Source: Solibacillus sp. R5-41 (GTDB taxonomy: Bacteria; Bacillota; Bacilli; Bacillales_A; Planococcaceae). From it: a DNA stretch of 64,000 bases. Where the stretch lies: the NCBI RefSeq assembly GCF_002736105.1, contig NZ_CP024123.1, positions 1,480,001-1,544,000 on the forward strand. Reading direction: 5' to 3'. Positions 9,359-17,701 of the stretch are shown in pieces; position 1 is the first letter of the stretch, and each line of letters opens with the position of its first letter. A program made the position numbers and the translations under genes. The notes under the pieces were generated by a model. The model did no database searches, was not told the origin of the DNA, and saw nothing but the letters and a program-made list of their open reading frames with translations.

Positions 9359-9742
9359 ATGAAACTTGCTATGAAATATATCATTCTTTATGTAAATGAT
9401 TTCGAAAAAACAATCCATTTTTATCGCGACATTTTAGCTTTACCGATAAAAATGGAGCAAGGAACGTATGTGGAATTTGATACGGGTGCTACAACTTTAT
9501 CTGTGAATACGCGAGAATCTGTCAAAGAAGAAATTGGATTAGATGTGCCCGACACTATTGTAAAAATGCAAACTTTTGAAATTGGATTTGTTGTAGAAGA
9601 TGTGGAAGGGACTATCGAGAATTTACGAAATCAAGGTGTCCCAATCATTAAAGAGCCTGCGAAAAAGCCTTGGGGACAAACTGTGGCATACGTTGCAGAT
9701 CCGGATGGCCATTATATTGAAATATGCACAGCCATTGAATAA
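9359..9742 (+). CDS. VOC (glyoxalase/bleomycin resistance/dioxygenase) superfamily protein
   Basis: The product has 127 residues. The beta-alpha-beta-beta-beta modules are visible: [24 protein letters not shown] at the start and [18 protein letters not shown] in the second half. It ends with the typical [14 protein letters not shown], which holds a metal-site glutamate. Single-pair VOC proteins of this size include antibiotic-binding proteins and small lyases, so the substrate is undetermined. The ATG at 9359 is preceded by GAGGGGG at 9346-9352. An upstream in-frame start at 9329 has no ribosome site. Confidence 0.85.
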   Translation: MKLAMKYIILYVNDFEKTIHFYRDILALPIKMEQGTYVEFDTGATTLSVNTRESVKEEIGLDVPDTIVKMQTFEIGFVVEDVEGTIENLRNQGVPIIKEPAKKPWGQTVAYVADPDGHYIEICTAIE

Positions 9743-9810
9743 CTTGTATCAGCAAAATTCCCCTACTTCTATAATTGGGTGGGAATACTAAATATGCAAT
9801 TATATTCAGA

Positions 9811-9994
9811 GGAGTTCAAACCCTAGCTGAATCAGAGGAACTCAAGCTAAGAACGCCGCATCGTGCGGCAACGCCTGAGTGACCAACATCGTGTTGGCCC
9901 AATGCCCCGGCGGATGTCACAGATTTTTAAGGGGAGTTTTTCGAGCGAGCTCGAAAAAAATCTGGACACAATTACGCTAAGGCGTAATTGATTG
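9811..9994 (+). repeat. Structured ~185-bp dispersed repeat, copy A
   Basis: This segment is about 90% identical by eye to the reverse complement of 13896-14080. It contains successive hairpins: GCCGCA/TGCGGC (9855-9869), CCAACA/TGTTGG (9883-9897), TTTTTCGAG/CTCGAAAAA (about 9937-9958) and CAATTACGC/GCGTAATTG (9969-9990). Stems are conserved between the copies while loops change (CGAG against AGAA in the third). No open reading frame explains it. It could be a structured RNA, a non-autonomous mobile element or a REP-like element. Confidence 0.8.
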
Positions 9995-10007
9995 TAGCTG
10001 TAACAAG

Positions 10008-10050
10008 CAAAAAATCCACTCGTACAGCTTATGTACATGGTGGATTTTTG
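10008..10050. terminator. Hairpin downstream of the MFS exporter gene
   Basis: The arms CAAAAAATCCAC and GTGGATTTTTG flank a GTAC...GTAC inner stem. It lies just beyond the stop of the minus-strand MFS gene and has T-runs on both sides. Confidence 0.65.
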
Positions 10051-10063
10051 CGTCCTATATCAT

Positions 10064-11356
10064 TTATTCTAAAACCTCAAGTACTTGTTCTGCTACTTGT
10101 TTTTTTAATTCTGGGTGTGCCATTTCAATAATTGAACGTCGCAGTAATGTTAAAACAATCATGACTAAAATGCTCCCGCTAACAAGTAAAATGTACTGAG
10201 CTGGGATAATATCATATAAAATCCCGAAAATTAGTGTACCGATAGGCATCATGCTCATGGCCATCATTTCAACAATTCCGAAAACGCGACCACGAAATTC
10301 CTCTTCAATTGAAGTTTGTAATATGACCCCAAGTGGCGTATTCGTTATAACACCAAGAGCACCAAATAGAAACATTAAGGTGAAGTAATATATGAAATTC
10401 ATGGTAGCTGAAAATTGAACTAATAAAGGTAAGGCAGCGAAAAGGACTAATATTGCCATGAGCAAAGTCGAGCGTTTCACAAGCAATAATGGAAATTTTA
10501 CACTTGAACGTGTAGTAAAGTAAATCGCCATTATAAGCATACCAATTGCCGTACCTGCTTCAACAAAACCAATCAGTTTTGGTTCCAACTGTAAAATTGT
10601 TAGCAAAATATAACCACCGCCAATATTCATACAAGTAAAGAATAAATTTAACCATAGCGCTGTCCATAATATTGAACGAATGACGCGCTTTTTATTGACA
10701 TAAGCAAATCCAGCTTTAAGACTTTTAAGCATCGTTTCTTTTTCAGCAGGTGCATTTGTCACTTTTTTATATAATGTAAAATTCATTGTAGATTCCAGTA
10801 TAAGGGTAATAATTGAAGCGATAATAAAAATAACTAAAAAGATTTTCATTGAAGCAAATCCAAATAACATACCACCAAAAACTGGCCCGCCGATCCCTGA
10901 AAGAGAGTAGGATAATTGATTAAAACTCATTGCTTTTTGAAGGCGTTCCCCATCCACTAAATTGGCAATGGATGCTGAGAAAGAAACACTTGTAAACGTA
11001 CTAAAAATACTATTAAAAAATGTCGCCATATAAATCGCCATTAAAGATAATTCAACCATGTGCGTGTAAAGGAGTAATACACTTACCGATAAGACAACCC
11101 CAGCTTGCCCTCCAAGAACTAACCATTTCCGAGGCATCCGGTCTCCAAGTAACCCAGCAATTGGTGAAATAATTGTTCGTGGCAAAATACTGAGTAAAAT
11201 ATTTGTTGCGAAGCTTAAGGATGAGCCTGTTAAAGAAAGAATATACATACTAATCCCAAACGCATAAACACCTGATCCGAGTGAACCAATCATTTTACTT
11301 ATTAAGAAAGTGTATAAATGATACGTCGCTTTTTTATGCATTAATTGTTCATTCAT
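10064..11356 (-). CDS. MFS transporter, exporter type
   Basis: The product has 430 residues and about twelve membrane helices. The loop 2-3 motif appears as GLLGDRMPRKWLV, and the later ASIANLVDGERLQKAMSFNQLSYSLSGIGGPVFGG is characteristic of the MFS_3/enterobactin-exporter-like group. GFAYVNKKRVIRSIL marks the central loop. It probably exports a drug or metabolite. It is divergent from the XRE/TPR regulator at 11552, with AT-rich repeated boxes between them, so regulation by that neighbour is likely (inference). Confidence 0.88.
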   Translation of the reverse strand: MNEQLMHKKATYHLYTFLISKMIGSLGSGVYAFGISMYILSLTGSSLSFATNILLSILPRTIISPIAGLLGDRMPRKWLVLGGQAGVVLSVSVLLLYTHMVELSLMAIYMATFFNSIFSTFTSVSFSASIANLVDGERLQKAMSFNQLSYSLSGIGGPVFGGMLFGFASMKIFLVIFIIASIITLILESTMNFTLYKKVTNAPAEKETMLKSLKAGFAYVNKKRVIRSILWTALWLNLFFTCMNIGGGYILLTILQLEPKLIGFVEAGTAIGMLIMAIYFTTRSSVKFPLLLVKRSTLLMAILVLFAALPLLVQFSATMNFIYYFTLMFLFGALGVITNTPLGVILQTSIEEEFRGRVFGIVEMMAMSMMPIGTLIFGILYDIIPAQYILLVSGSILVMIVLTLLRRSIIEMAHPELKKQVAEQVLEVLE

Positions 11357-11373
11357 AAAATCCTAACCCCTTT

Positions 11374-11494
11374 GTTTAATTTGATTAAACTTATAATAAA
11401 CCATAAAAATGGGAATTGCAATATAAAAGTTTAATTAAATTAAATTCTCTTAAATTTAATTTGTTTTATACTTTATTTTTGTTTAATTAAATTT
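11374..11494. promoter_or_regulatory. Repeated GTTTAATT boxes in the divergent MFS/XRE promoter region
   Basis: A perfect 7-3-7 inverted repeat (GTTTAAT-TTG-ATTAAAC) lies at 11374-11390. The element GTTTAATTAAATT occurs at 11430-11442 and again at 11481-11493. All three fall between the divergent MFS and regulator genes, which suggests operator sites for the XRE/TPR regulator. The boxes are seen; the binding is inferred. Confidence 0.55.
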
Positions 11495-11551
11495 AAAAAA
11501 ATTCCTTTAATCACTTAGATTTGGTACACTTGACTGTAATGAGGTGATAAT

Positions 11552-12805
11552 ATGTTAAATATCGGTACAAAAATAAAAGAATTACGAAAAGAAAGAAAGC
11601 TGACGTTGGCACAAGTTGCAGGGGATCGTTTATCAAAAGGCATGCTCAGTTTAATTGAAAATGGAAAAGCACAACCTTCAATGGAAAGCTTGCAGCACAT
11701 TGCGAATCAATTAGATATTGGGGTTTCAGAATTAATGCAGGGAAAAGATGATGAAAAAATCCGCTCCCTTTTTCTTGAAGTTGAACAATTGCGTGCCCAA
11801 TTAAATAAGGAATTTAATAAAACGAAATACAATGAAAAATGCGAGGAAATCCTTCATTTAATTGAACCGCTTGTTGAAGAGGACATGTTAAATGGCAGTA
11901 ATTATGAGGAAGTACGTTTAGTTGAAATTTATTCGAGGGTGCGATATTTACTAAAAATAGATACGTCGATCACTCCATTTTTAAACGTCATAAAAATGTA
12001 TGAGCAAATCCATGCCTATTCCAAAATAATAAGTGGCTATTGTCGAATTTGCGCCATTAAATTTGAGCAACATTTATACGAAGAAGCGCTAGACTATTTA
12101 TTAGAAGGGGAAAAGTATATAACTCGCTATGAAGGGTTAATTGATGAGTTAGAAAAGCTTGATTTATATTACAATATTACCGTAGTTTATTCCGCATTAA
12201 ACAATGAACAAAAAACGGAACAATATTTAGAAAAGGCTTTGAAAATTGCAAAAGAAAAGAAAATTTTATATCGCTTAAATGATTTTTATCGTTTCTTATT
12301 TGTTATTCATTGTTCAAAAGGGGATGCCGAAAAATCTCGTTACTATTTGAAAAAAATAAGCGCGTTTACTGAAATTTTAGAGGAACCGGCAGAAGCTGTT
12401 ATTGAACAATTATTGAACTTGGTTTATATGAATCAAATTGAGAAAGACTACGAGATGGTAATACGTTTAAAGATGGAAGAAACGCCAATAACTGAAGAAT
12501 ATTTAAGCCCATTAAAGGTTTTCCTCCATGGGGAGTATGCTTATGCTTACTGGCATTTGAAACAGCATGACGAGGCAAAAAAAGAATTGGAAACACTAAA
12601 GCTCACTGAAATTCATCATCATCCAATCGACTTAGTGAGAATTTATCGAGCCTTTGCGATTCGTGCCTTATGCTATCTTCAAGAAGGTGACATTGAAAAC
12701 GCCAAAAGAGATATATTATATGCGGTGGATGGCTGCAAAGATTTTAGTGAAACACCGGAAAAACGATTTATTTTGGATGCGTATGAGGAAGTTTTAGGGA
12801 AATAG
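11552..12805 (+). CDS. XRE-family regulator with TPR-like C-terminal domain
   Basis: The product has 417 residues. Residues 5-60 form a Cro/CI helix-turn-helix (IKELRKERKLTLAQVAGDRLSKGMLSLIENGKAQPS). The remaining ~350 residues are helical repeats of TPR type (EEALDYLLEGEKYITRYEGL, EQYLEKALKIAKEKKILYRL, KRDILYAVDGCKDF). This is the architecture of Rgg/PlcR-like regulators, some of which sense peptides, and of similar regulators beside exporters. AGGTGA precedes the ATG. The divergent MFS gene is the likely target. No small peptide gene was found next to it. Confidence 0.87.
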   Translation: MLNIGTKIKELRKERKLTLAQVAGDRLSKGMLSLIENGKAQPSMESLQHIANQLDIGVSELMQGKDDEKIRSLFLEVEQLRAQLNKEFNKTKYNEKCEEILHLIEPLVEEDMLNGSNYEEVRLVEIYSRVRYLLKIDTSITPFLNVIKMYEQIHAYSKIISGYCRICAIKFEQHLYEEALDYLLEGEKYITRYEGLIDELEKLDLYYNITVVYSALNNEQKTEQYLEKALKIAKEKKILYRLNDFYRFLFVIHCSKGDAEKSRYYLKKISAFTEILEEPAEAVIEQLLNLVYMNQIEKDYEMVIRLKMEETPITEEYLSPLKVFLHGEYAYAYWHLKQHDEAKKELETLKLTEIHHHPIDLVRIYRAFAIRALCYLQEGDIENAKRDILYAVDGCKDFSETPEKRFILDAYEEVLGK

Positions 12806-12868
12806 CAGTAAAAAGGAATTAGTATGAACTAAATGGTTGGAATGATGTAATAAAGCAATTCTTACATT

Positions 12869-13047
12869 TTACCCAAAATATTCATAATTTGAAATCATTT
12901 GTGCTTTTTGAAGTGTCAAAACTTGCTCAAAGTTCGAAAATTCTTCCTCACTTGAATATAGATCTGTACCTAATAAATATGACTTAGCAAGAAAACGGAG
13001 GTTGGTCGATCAAATTATAAGTATCTTTACTCTCCTTTGATTTAGTG
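12869..13047 (-). pseudogene. Remnant of a protein-coding gene (C-terminal fragment, frameshifted)
   Basis: On the minus strand one frame reads LAKSYLLGTDLYSSEEEF and continues to a TAA at 12871-12869. The upstream part (DTYNLIDQPPF) is in another frame. No start codon or ribosome site is present, so this looks like the eroded end of a gene. The family is not recognised. The remainder of the 12806-13308 gap shows only a terminator. Confidence 0.35.
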
Positions 13048-13116
13048 GCGCTTTAGTCGATAAAGGCACAATAAGATAACTCTTTTACGTTTTTTTATAT
13101 TTAATTTAACAATCTA

Positions 13117-13152
13117 GGCGCTTAGATCTAATAGATCAAGCGTCTTTTTTTG
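13117..13152 (+). terminator. Rho-independent terminator
   Basis: A stem GGCGCTTAGATCT/AGATCAAGCGTC with one bulged base is followed by seven T residues. It lies between the XRE/TPR gene and the XRE-cupin gene. Confidence 0.75.
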
Positions 13153-13308
13153 TGCCAGCTTGTGAAATTTTTAAGGACTGTCCTTGAGAGAATAGATGAT
13201 TACGTAAAATAAATAATTTTCATATCGATGAAATTATTTCATAATATGTTGCTTATAGCTATAATATATACTATATTATTCACAATAGTGAAAAATCGGG
13301 GTGAAGTG

Positions 13309-13890
13309 ATGAATATAGGGATGGAAATAAAAAAATTGAGGACTGAAAAAGGAATTACTTTGAAAGAGTTAAGTGAAAAAAGCGAACTGTCTGTTGGATT
13401 TCTGTCTCAATTAGAAAGGGGTCTTACTACCATAGCAGTGGATTCACTTGAAAAACTAGCTGATATTTTGGAAGTACATGTAACACATTTTTTTGAATAC
13501 CCTATTAAAAAGAAATTTATGGTTTTGAGAAGTTATGACCAAGAAATAATGGATTTAGTAGAAGGTGGTTTTATTAAGTATAGTTTAAGTGCAAATTTGG
13601 AAAATAAACAACTTGTTCCAAGACTTATAGAAATTCTTCCTCAAAGGAAGGATGAAGAAATATTATCCTACAAGCATGAGGGAGAAGAGTTCATTTATGT
13701 TCTAGAGGGTATATTAACAGTTTACATAAATGGTAAGAGGCATGAAGTATATCCTGGTGACAGTGTTCATATGGAATCAAATATTGCCCACAATTGGGCT
13801 AATTATACGAACAAAAAGGTCAAGCTTATAGCTGTTAATACGCCTAATTATATCTACAATAGTAGGTTTTATACTAAAGATACTGATTAG
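13309..13890 (+). CDS. XRE-cupin transcriptional regulator
   Basis: The product has 193 residues. The HTH spans residues 5-60 (IKKLRTEKGITLKELSEKSELSVGFLSQLERG). A cupin_2 domain fills the C-terminus (HEGEEFIYVLEGILTVYING ... YPGDSVHMESNIAHNWANY). This two-domain design is typical of regulators of amine, amino-acid or peptide catabolism, such as PuuR-like proteins. The ATG at 13309 has GGGGTGAAG before it; the longer reading from 13228 has no ribosome site. The EutH-like transporter and aminopeptidase follow after a repeat element and are its most likely targets (inference). Confidence 0.88.
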   Translation: MNIGMEIKKLRTEKGITLKELSEKSELSVGFLSQLERGLTTIAVDSLEKLADILEVHVTHFFEYPIKKKFMVLRSYDQEIMDLVEGGFIKYSLSANLENKQLVPRLIEILPQRKDEEILSYKHEGEEFIYVLEGILTVYINGKRHEVYPGDSVHMESNIAHNWANYTNKKVKLIAVNTPNYIYNSRFYTKDTD

Positions 13891-13895
13891 TAAAG

Positions 13896-14080
13896 ACAAT
13901 CAATTACGCCTCGCCGTAATTGCGTCCAGATTTTTTCGAGTTCTCTCGAAAAGCTCCTTTTAAAAATTTGTGACATCCGCCGAGGCATTGGGCCAACACG
14001 ATGTTGGTCACTCAGGCGTTGCCGCACGACGCGGCGTTCTTAGCTTGAGTTCCTCTGATTCAGCCGGGGTTTGAACCCCC
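13896..14080 (-). repeat. Structured ~185-bp dispersed repeat, copy B (inverted relative to A)
   Basis: This is the second copy of the hairpin-rich element at 9811-9994, in opposite orientation. Its first stem reads GCCGCG/TGCGGC, so the A-T pair of copy A is a G-T pair here. Its 14061-14076 end adds a CCGGGGTTTGAACCCC hairpin that resembles a tRNA T-arm. It begins 6 bp after the stop of the XRE-cupin gene and lies 60 bp before the EutH-like gene. Confidence 0.8.
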
Positions 14081-14144
14081 ATATATAGAAGTAAGGGACT
14101 ACTGCTGAAACAAGTAAAAAAGTAAATAGAAAGTGATAATAAAA

Positions 14145-15260
14145 ATGGATAAATTTGTATTATATCTAATTGGTTCTTTTTTTGTAATCGGAGCTATTGA
14201 TTATATTACCGGAAATCATTTGAAACTGGGTGAGAAATTTGAGGAAGGCATAAAGACCATGGGGGCTTTAGGGCTTGGCATGATAGGAATTCTTTCTTTA
14301 GTGCCTATATTTACAAATTTTTTATCCGCTGAGATTATTCCGATCTTTAAGGTTTTTCATCTAGATCCTTCAATCGTTCCAGCAGCACTTTTAGCTGTAG
14401 ATATGGGAGCCTTTCAAATGGCGAATGAACTGGCTTTGACAGAGGAAATGGGGGCATTTTCAGGGATTATTATCGCATCTACTTTAGGCGCCACAATTAG
14501 TTTTTCAATACCTGTTGCGTTAGGAATGCTTTCTAAAGAGGATGAAAAATATTTTTCTAAAGGTGTGTTAGTTGGAATTATTGCGATACCTATCGGATGT
14601 CTTGCAGCAGGCTTGTGGCAAAAAATAGATATCAACATCTTAGTATGGAATATGGTTCCTATATTTGTTTTTGCCATTCTATTAGGAGTAGGATTATTAA
14701 AAGCACCTTCTGTTTTTATAAAAGTTTTTAATGTATTTGGAAAGCTAATCATAACTTTGAGTACGGTTGGTTTACTTTTACAAGGTATAGATGTGATATT
14801 TGGTGTAACGCTCGTGTCAGGATTAGCACCACTATCTGAATCTACTTTAATAGTAGCCAAAATCGCACTTTTCTTAGGTGGAGCCTATCCAATGTTAGCA
14901 CTTATCAATCGAATTTTTAATAAGAGTTTTAAAGAAATTGGGGAGAAATTGGGCATTAATTCAGCGTCAGTAGCAGGTATTCTAGGTAGTTTAGCTAGTA
15001 ATCTGTTGGTATTTGGAACATTTAAAGAAATGAATCCTAAAGGAAAAGTGGTATGTACGGCCTTTGGGATAAGTGGAGCATTTGTATTTGGCGGTCAATT
15101 TGGATTCGTGTCAGGAGTAGCCCCGGAAATGTTAGGAGCGTTTATCATAGCAAAGTTTACAGCTGGAATACTAAGTATCGTACTCGCTGCATGGATGTAT
15201 GAACGTGAAAATAAAAAATTTAATCTTAAAGAAAATGGAGGAATTCGTAATGAGTATTAA
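14145..15260 (+). CDS. eutH: EutH-like ethanolamine/amine transporter
   Basis: The product has about 371 residues and ten or more membrane helices. It carries the EutH-family signatures: MGALGLGMIGILSLVPIF, AALLAVDMGAFQMANELA, ISFSIPVALGML and AFGISGAFVFGGQFGFVSG. EutH facilitates ethanolamine entry in enteric bacteria. No other eut gene is nearby; instead the stop overlaps the start of an aminopeptidase gene, so the substrate may be another small amine or peptide-derived compound. The ATG at 14145 is preferred, with GTG at 14133 in frame as an alternative. Confidence 0.82.
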   Translation: MDKFVLYLIGSFFVIGAIDYITGNHLKLGEKFEEGIKTMGALGLGMIGILSLVPIFTNFLSAEIIPIFKVFHLDPSIVPAALLAVDMGAFQMANELALTEEMGAFSGIIIASTLGATISFSIPVALGMLSKEDEKYFSKGVLVGIIAIPIGCLAAGLWQKIDINILVWNMVPIFVFAILLGVGLLKAPSVFIKVFNVFGKLIITLSTVGLLLQGIDVIFGVTLVSGLAPLSESTLIVAKIALFLGGAYPMLALINRIFNKSFKEIGEKLGINSASVAGILGSLASNLLVFGTFKEMNPKGKVVCTAFGISGAFVFGGQFGFVSGVAPEMLGAFIIAKFTAGILSIVLAAWMYERENKKFNLKENGGIRNEY

Positions 15261-17025
15261 GGATAGAGTTGAAAAGTTAAGACAGTTAATGAAAGAAAAT
15301 CAAGTGGATGCGTATCTCATTCCTAGTTTTGATGCGCATCAAAGTGAATATGTAGCAGAACATTGGAAAGGGAGACAATGGATTTCAGGATTCACAGGTT
15401 CGGCAGGTACGGTCGTTATTACATTAGAAGATGCTGGGTTATGGACAGATGGTAGATATTATATTCAAGCGGAAAAGCAGCTAGAGGGCTCAGGAATTCG
15501 ATTATTTAGAATGGTCGATCCAGGGGTACCATTTTATTCAGAATGGCTAGCAGAAGTTCTTAATGAAGGAAGCATTGTAGGCTTTGATGGAAATGTTTTT
15601 TCAACGAATTTGGTTAAAAGGATGGAAAAGGATTTACAAGCAAAGGACATCAAATTAAAAATGGATCAAGATTTACTTGGTGAGCTATGGGAAAATCGAC
15701 CGGAGATTCCTAAAGAACCACTATTCACTCATGACGTAAAATACGCAGGTAAATCACGCGTAGAAAAATTAAATGAAGTAAGAGAAGAAATGAAAAATAA
15801 AGGAGCCAATTATTATATTTTAACGTCTCTTGATGACATTGCATGGCTTTTGAATATAAGAGGGGTGGACGTGCCTAACAGTCCAGTAGTAATTGCTAAT
15901 GTAATCGTTGCAGAACATACATGTTATTTATTTATTGATTCCTGCAAAGTTCCTGCTTCGGTTAAATTAGAACTGGAGGCTGAAGGAATCGAGTTAAAAG
16001 CGAATGACGAAATACAAACATTCCTAGGAAATCTTTCAAGCGGAGATGCCGTTATGTTAGATACGACTAAAACAAATATCACTTTATATAACGCCATTAA
16101 CAGCAATACAAAGAAAATTGCAAGCCCTGACATCACAACGAATTTAAAAGCCATTAAAAATGAAGTTGAGATAGAAAATGTGAAATGGTGTGAAATAAAA
16201 GACGGTGTAGCTATGGTGAAGTTTATTAAATGGCTAAAAAACGCTGTAAACAACGAAGAAATTACAGAGATTGCTGCAGAAGAAAAATTAGAAAATTTCA
16301 GAAAGGCGCAAGAAGGATATGTGGGAACTAGCTTTGATACGATCGCAGGTTATCAAGAACATGCTGCGATGATGCACTATAAAGCGAATGAAGAAACGCA
16401 ATTTACCCTTAAAAATGAAGGACTCTTTTTAATCGATTCAGGTGGCCAATATTATGATGGCACAACAGATATTACACGAACGATTGTTTTAGGAATACTG
16501 ACTGATGAACAAAAAAGAGACTATACTTTAGTGTTAAAAGGGTTTATTGCATTAAGCGCAGTAAAATATTTATACGGCACGACAGGTGGAAACTTAGATA
16601 TTTTAGCAAGGCAACCAATATGGCAGCATGGTATAGACTATAAATGTGGGACGGGACATGGAGTAGGATTTTTCTTGAATGTTCATGAAGGACCACAAAG
16701 CATACGAAATAATAATCATGTTCCATTAGAAGAAGGCATGGTTATTACGAATGAACCGGGTATATACCTTGAAGGTAAATATGGAATTAGAATTGAAAAT
16801 TTGATGTTAGTAGTTGAAGACGAGAAAACAGAGTTTGGTCAATTTATGAAATTTGAAACAATTACGTATTGCCCAATTGATTTAGCTGGTATCAATAAAG
16901 ATATGTTAACAGAGAGTGAAAAACAATGGTTAAACAATTATCATCAAGAGGTATATTCGAAGCTAGCTCCTTATTTAAATGACGAAGAGAGCGAATGGCT
17001 AAGAGAAGAAACTAGAGAAATATAA
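15250..17025 (+). CDS. Xaa-Pro aminopeptidase (M24B family, aminopeptidase P)
   Basis: The product has 591 residues. The ATG at 15250 follows GGAGG by 7 bases and overlaps the upstream stop by 11 bp, which indicates translational coupling. Two creatinase-N-like domains lie before about 310 (GFTGSAGTVVITLEDAGLWTDGRY). The pita-bread M24 domain follows with the metal ligands: the two Asp of DSGGQYYDGTTDITRT, the His of GTGHGVGFFLNVHEGP, and the Glu of NEPGIYLE and RIENL. The enzyme removes an N-terminal residue that precedes proline. The three-domain length matches eukaryotic-like and Bacillota aminopeptidase P rather than the short PepQ. Confidence 0.92.
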   Translation: MSIKDRVEKLRQLMKENQVDAYLIPSFDAHQSEYVAEHWKGRQWISGFTGSAGTVVITLEDAGLWTDGRYYIQAEKQLEGSGIRLFRMVDPGVPFYSEWLAEVLNEGSIVGFDGNVFSTNLVKRMEKDLQAKDIKLKMDQDLLGELWENRPEIPKEPLFTHDVKYAGKSRVEKLNEVREEMKNKGANYYILTSLDDIAWLLNIRGVDVPNSPVVIANVIVAEHTCYLFIDSCKVPASVKLELEAEGIELKANDEIQTFLGNLSSGDAVMLDTTKTNITLYNAINSNTKKIASPDITTNLKAIKNEVEIENVKWCEIKDGVAMVKFIKWLKNAVNNEEITEIAAEEKLENFRKAQEGYVGTSFDTIAGYQEHAAMMHYKANEETQFTLKNEGLFLIDSGGQYYDGTTDITRTIVLGILTDEQKRDYTLVLKGFIALSAVKYLYGTTGGNLDILARQPIWQHGIDYKCGTGHGVGFFLNVHEGPQSIRNNNHVPLEEGMVITNEPGIYLEGKYGIRIENLMLVVEDEKTEFGQFMKFETITYCPIDLAGINKDMLTESEKQWLNNYHQEVYSKLAPYLNDEESEWLREETREI

Positions 17026-17059
17026 ATAGGTATTGCCGAATACAAGTATATAACTCAAC

Positions 17060-17230
17060 TTGGAAGATATACACTACATGATGTGGTAGGTGTTCTAATG
17101 GCAATTGCAATTCATGGAATGCAGTACAATACCGCAGTTGGGAGGTTTTGCATTACAGTTCGCTTTGTTGCATCGGAAGAAAATAATTAAACACACTGTT
17201 GTATTCGAAAACTAAAAAAATGGCATAATT
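17060..17230 (+). pseudogene. Remnant of a YkvI-type transporter gene (3' part)
   Basis: The sequence GTAGGTGTTCTAATGGCAAT and the following ~100 bp match positions 40913-41040 of the intact YkvI-like gene with scattered substitutions and stops. The similarity then jumps past about 120 bp to the tail around 41160-41175 (AAAACTAAAAAAATxGC). No start or long frame remains. A paralogue of the 40130 transporter once followed the aminopeptidase gene, which suggests a peptidase-plus-transporter operon that has decayed. Confidence 0.8.
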
Positions 17231-17232
17231 TA

Positions 17233-17263
17233 ACGCACCTCATAAGTGGAGGTGCGTTTTTTA
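17233..17263 (+). terminator. Rho-independent terminator
   Basis: The stem ACGCACCTC/GAGGTGCGT (9 bp, loop of 7) is followed by TTTTTT. It ends the EutH/aminopeptidase unit. Confidence 0.85.
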
Positions 17264-17282
17264 AATGCAAAAAATAGCTTAC

Positions 17283-17618
17283 TTATTGCTTCTCTTTAAG
17301 TATCTTCGAATGCGTAATAAACGCAAATCCCTCAACGCTTTCAAGTGAAAAGGAAGCACCCTGTCCTTCGATTGCATCGACAATGGTTTGCATATGCTTC
17401 ATATACTCATATTGTATTTTATCAATATAGTAAGGTACACCTGCGATTTCACCGACTAATACATTTTGACTACTAATATAATGCCCATCTGCTTGATAGC
17501 ACATTGGAACAGTACCATCACAACAGCCTGCTGTTTGCTGGAACAGGAGGTTGCCGTGCTTGTTTTTTAGTAATTCGATAACTTCCAGCGCTTTTTGAGT
17601 TGCGATTAATTTTTCCAT
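17283..17618 (-). CDS. DUF779 family protein, aldehyde dehydrogenase partner
   Basis: The product has 111 residues. The motif HGNLLFQQTAGCCDGTVPMC near residues 20-40 and the VGEIAGVPYYIDKIQYEYMKH segment are typical of DUF779, which has conserved cysteines. Members are commonly found directly after an aldehyde dehydrogenase gene, as here, so it may act with or on that enzyme. A strong hairpin lies between the two genes, so its expression may depend on readthrough. AAAGGTG precedes the ATG. Confidence 0.88.
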   Translation of the reverse strand: MEKLIATQKALEVIELLKNKHGNLLFQQTAGCCDGTVPMCYQADGHYISSQNVLVGEIAGVPYYIDKIQYEYMKHMQTIVDAIEGQGASFSLESVEGFAFITHSKILKEKQ

Positions 17619-17648
17619 TTGTATTCACCTTTTCGGAATTATGATAAA

Positions 17649-17683
17649 AATCCCCCGTTTAATAAAAAATTAAACGGGGGATT
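17649..17683 (-). terminator. Hairpin between aldehyde dehydrogenase and DUF779 genes
   Basis: A 15-bp perfect stem (17649-17663 with 17669-17683; core TCCCCCG/CGGGGGA) has a 5-base loop. It is followed on the minus strand by TTTTT. It probably ends most dehydrogenase transcripts and lowers expression of the DUF779 gene. Confidence 0.85.
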
Positions 17684-17701
17684 GATTAGCAGAATAACGG
17701 C

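Noticed and set aside
14061-14076. T-arm-like GGGGTTTGAACCCC in repeat copy B as part of a tRNA
   Set aside because: No acceptor, D or anticodon arms could be fitted around it, and copy A has lost the stem.
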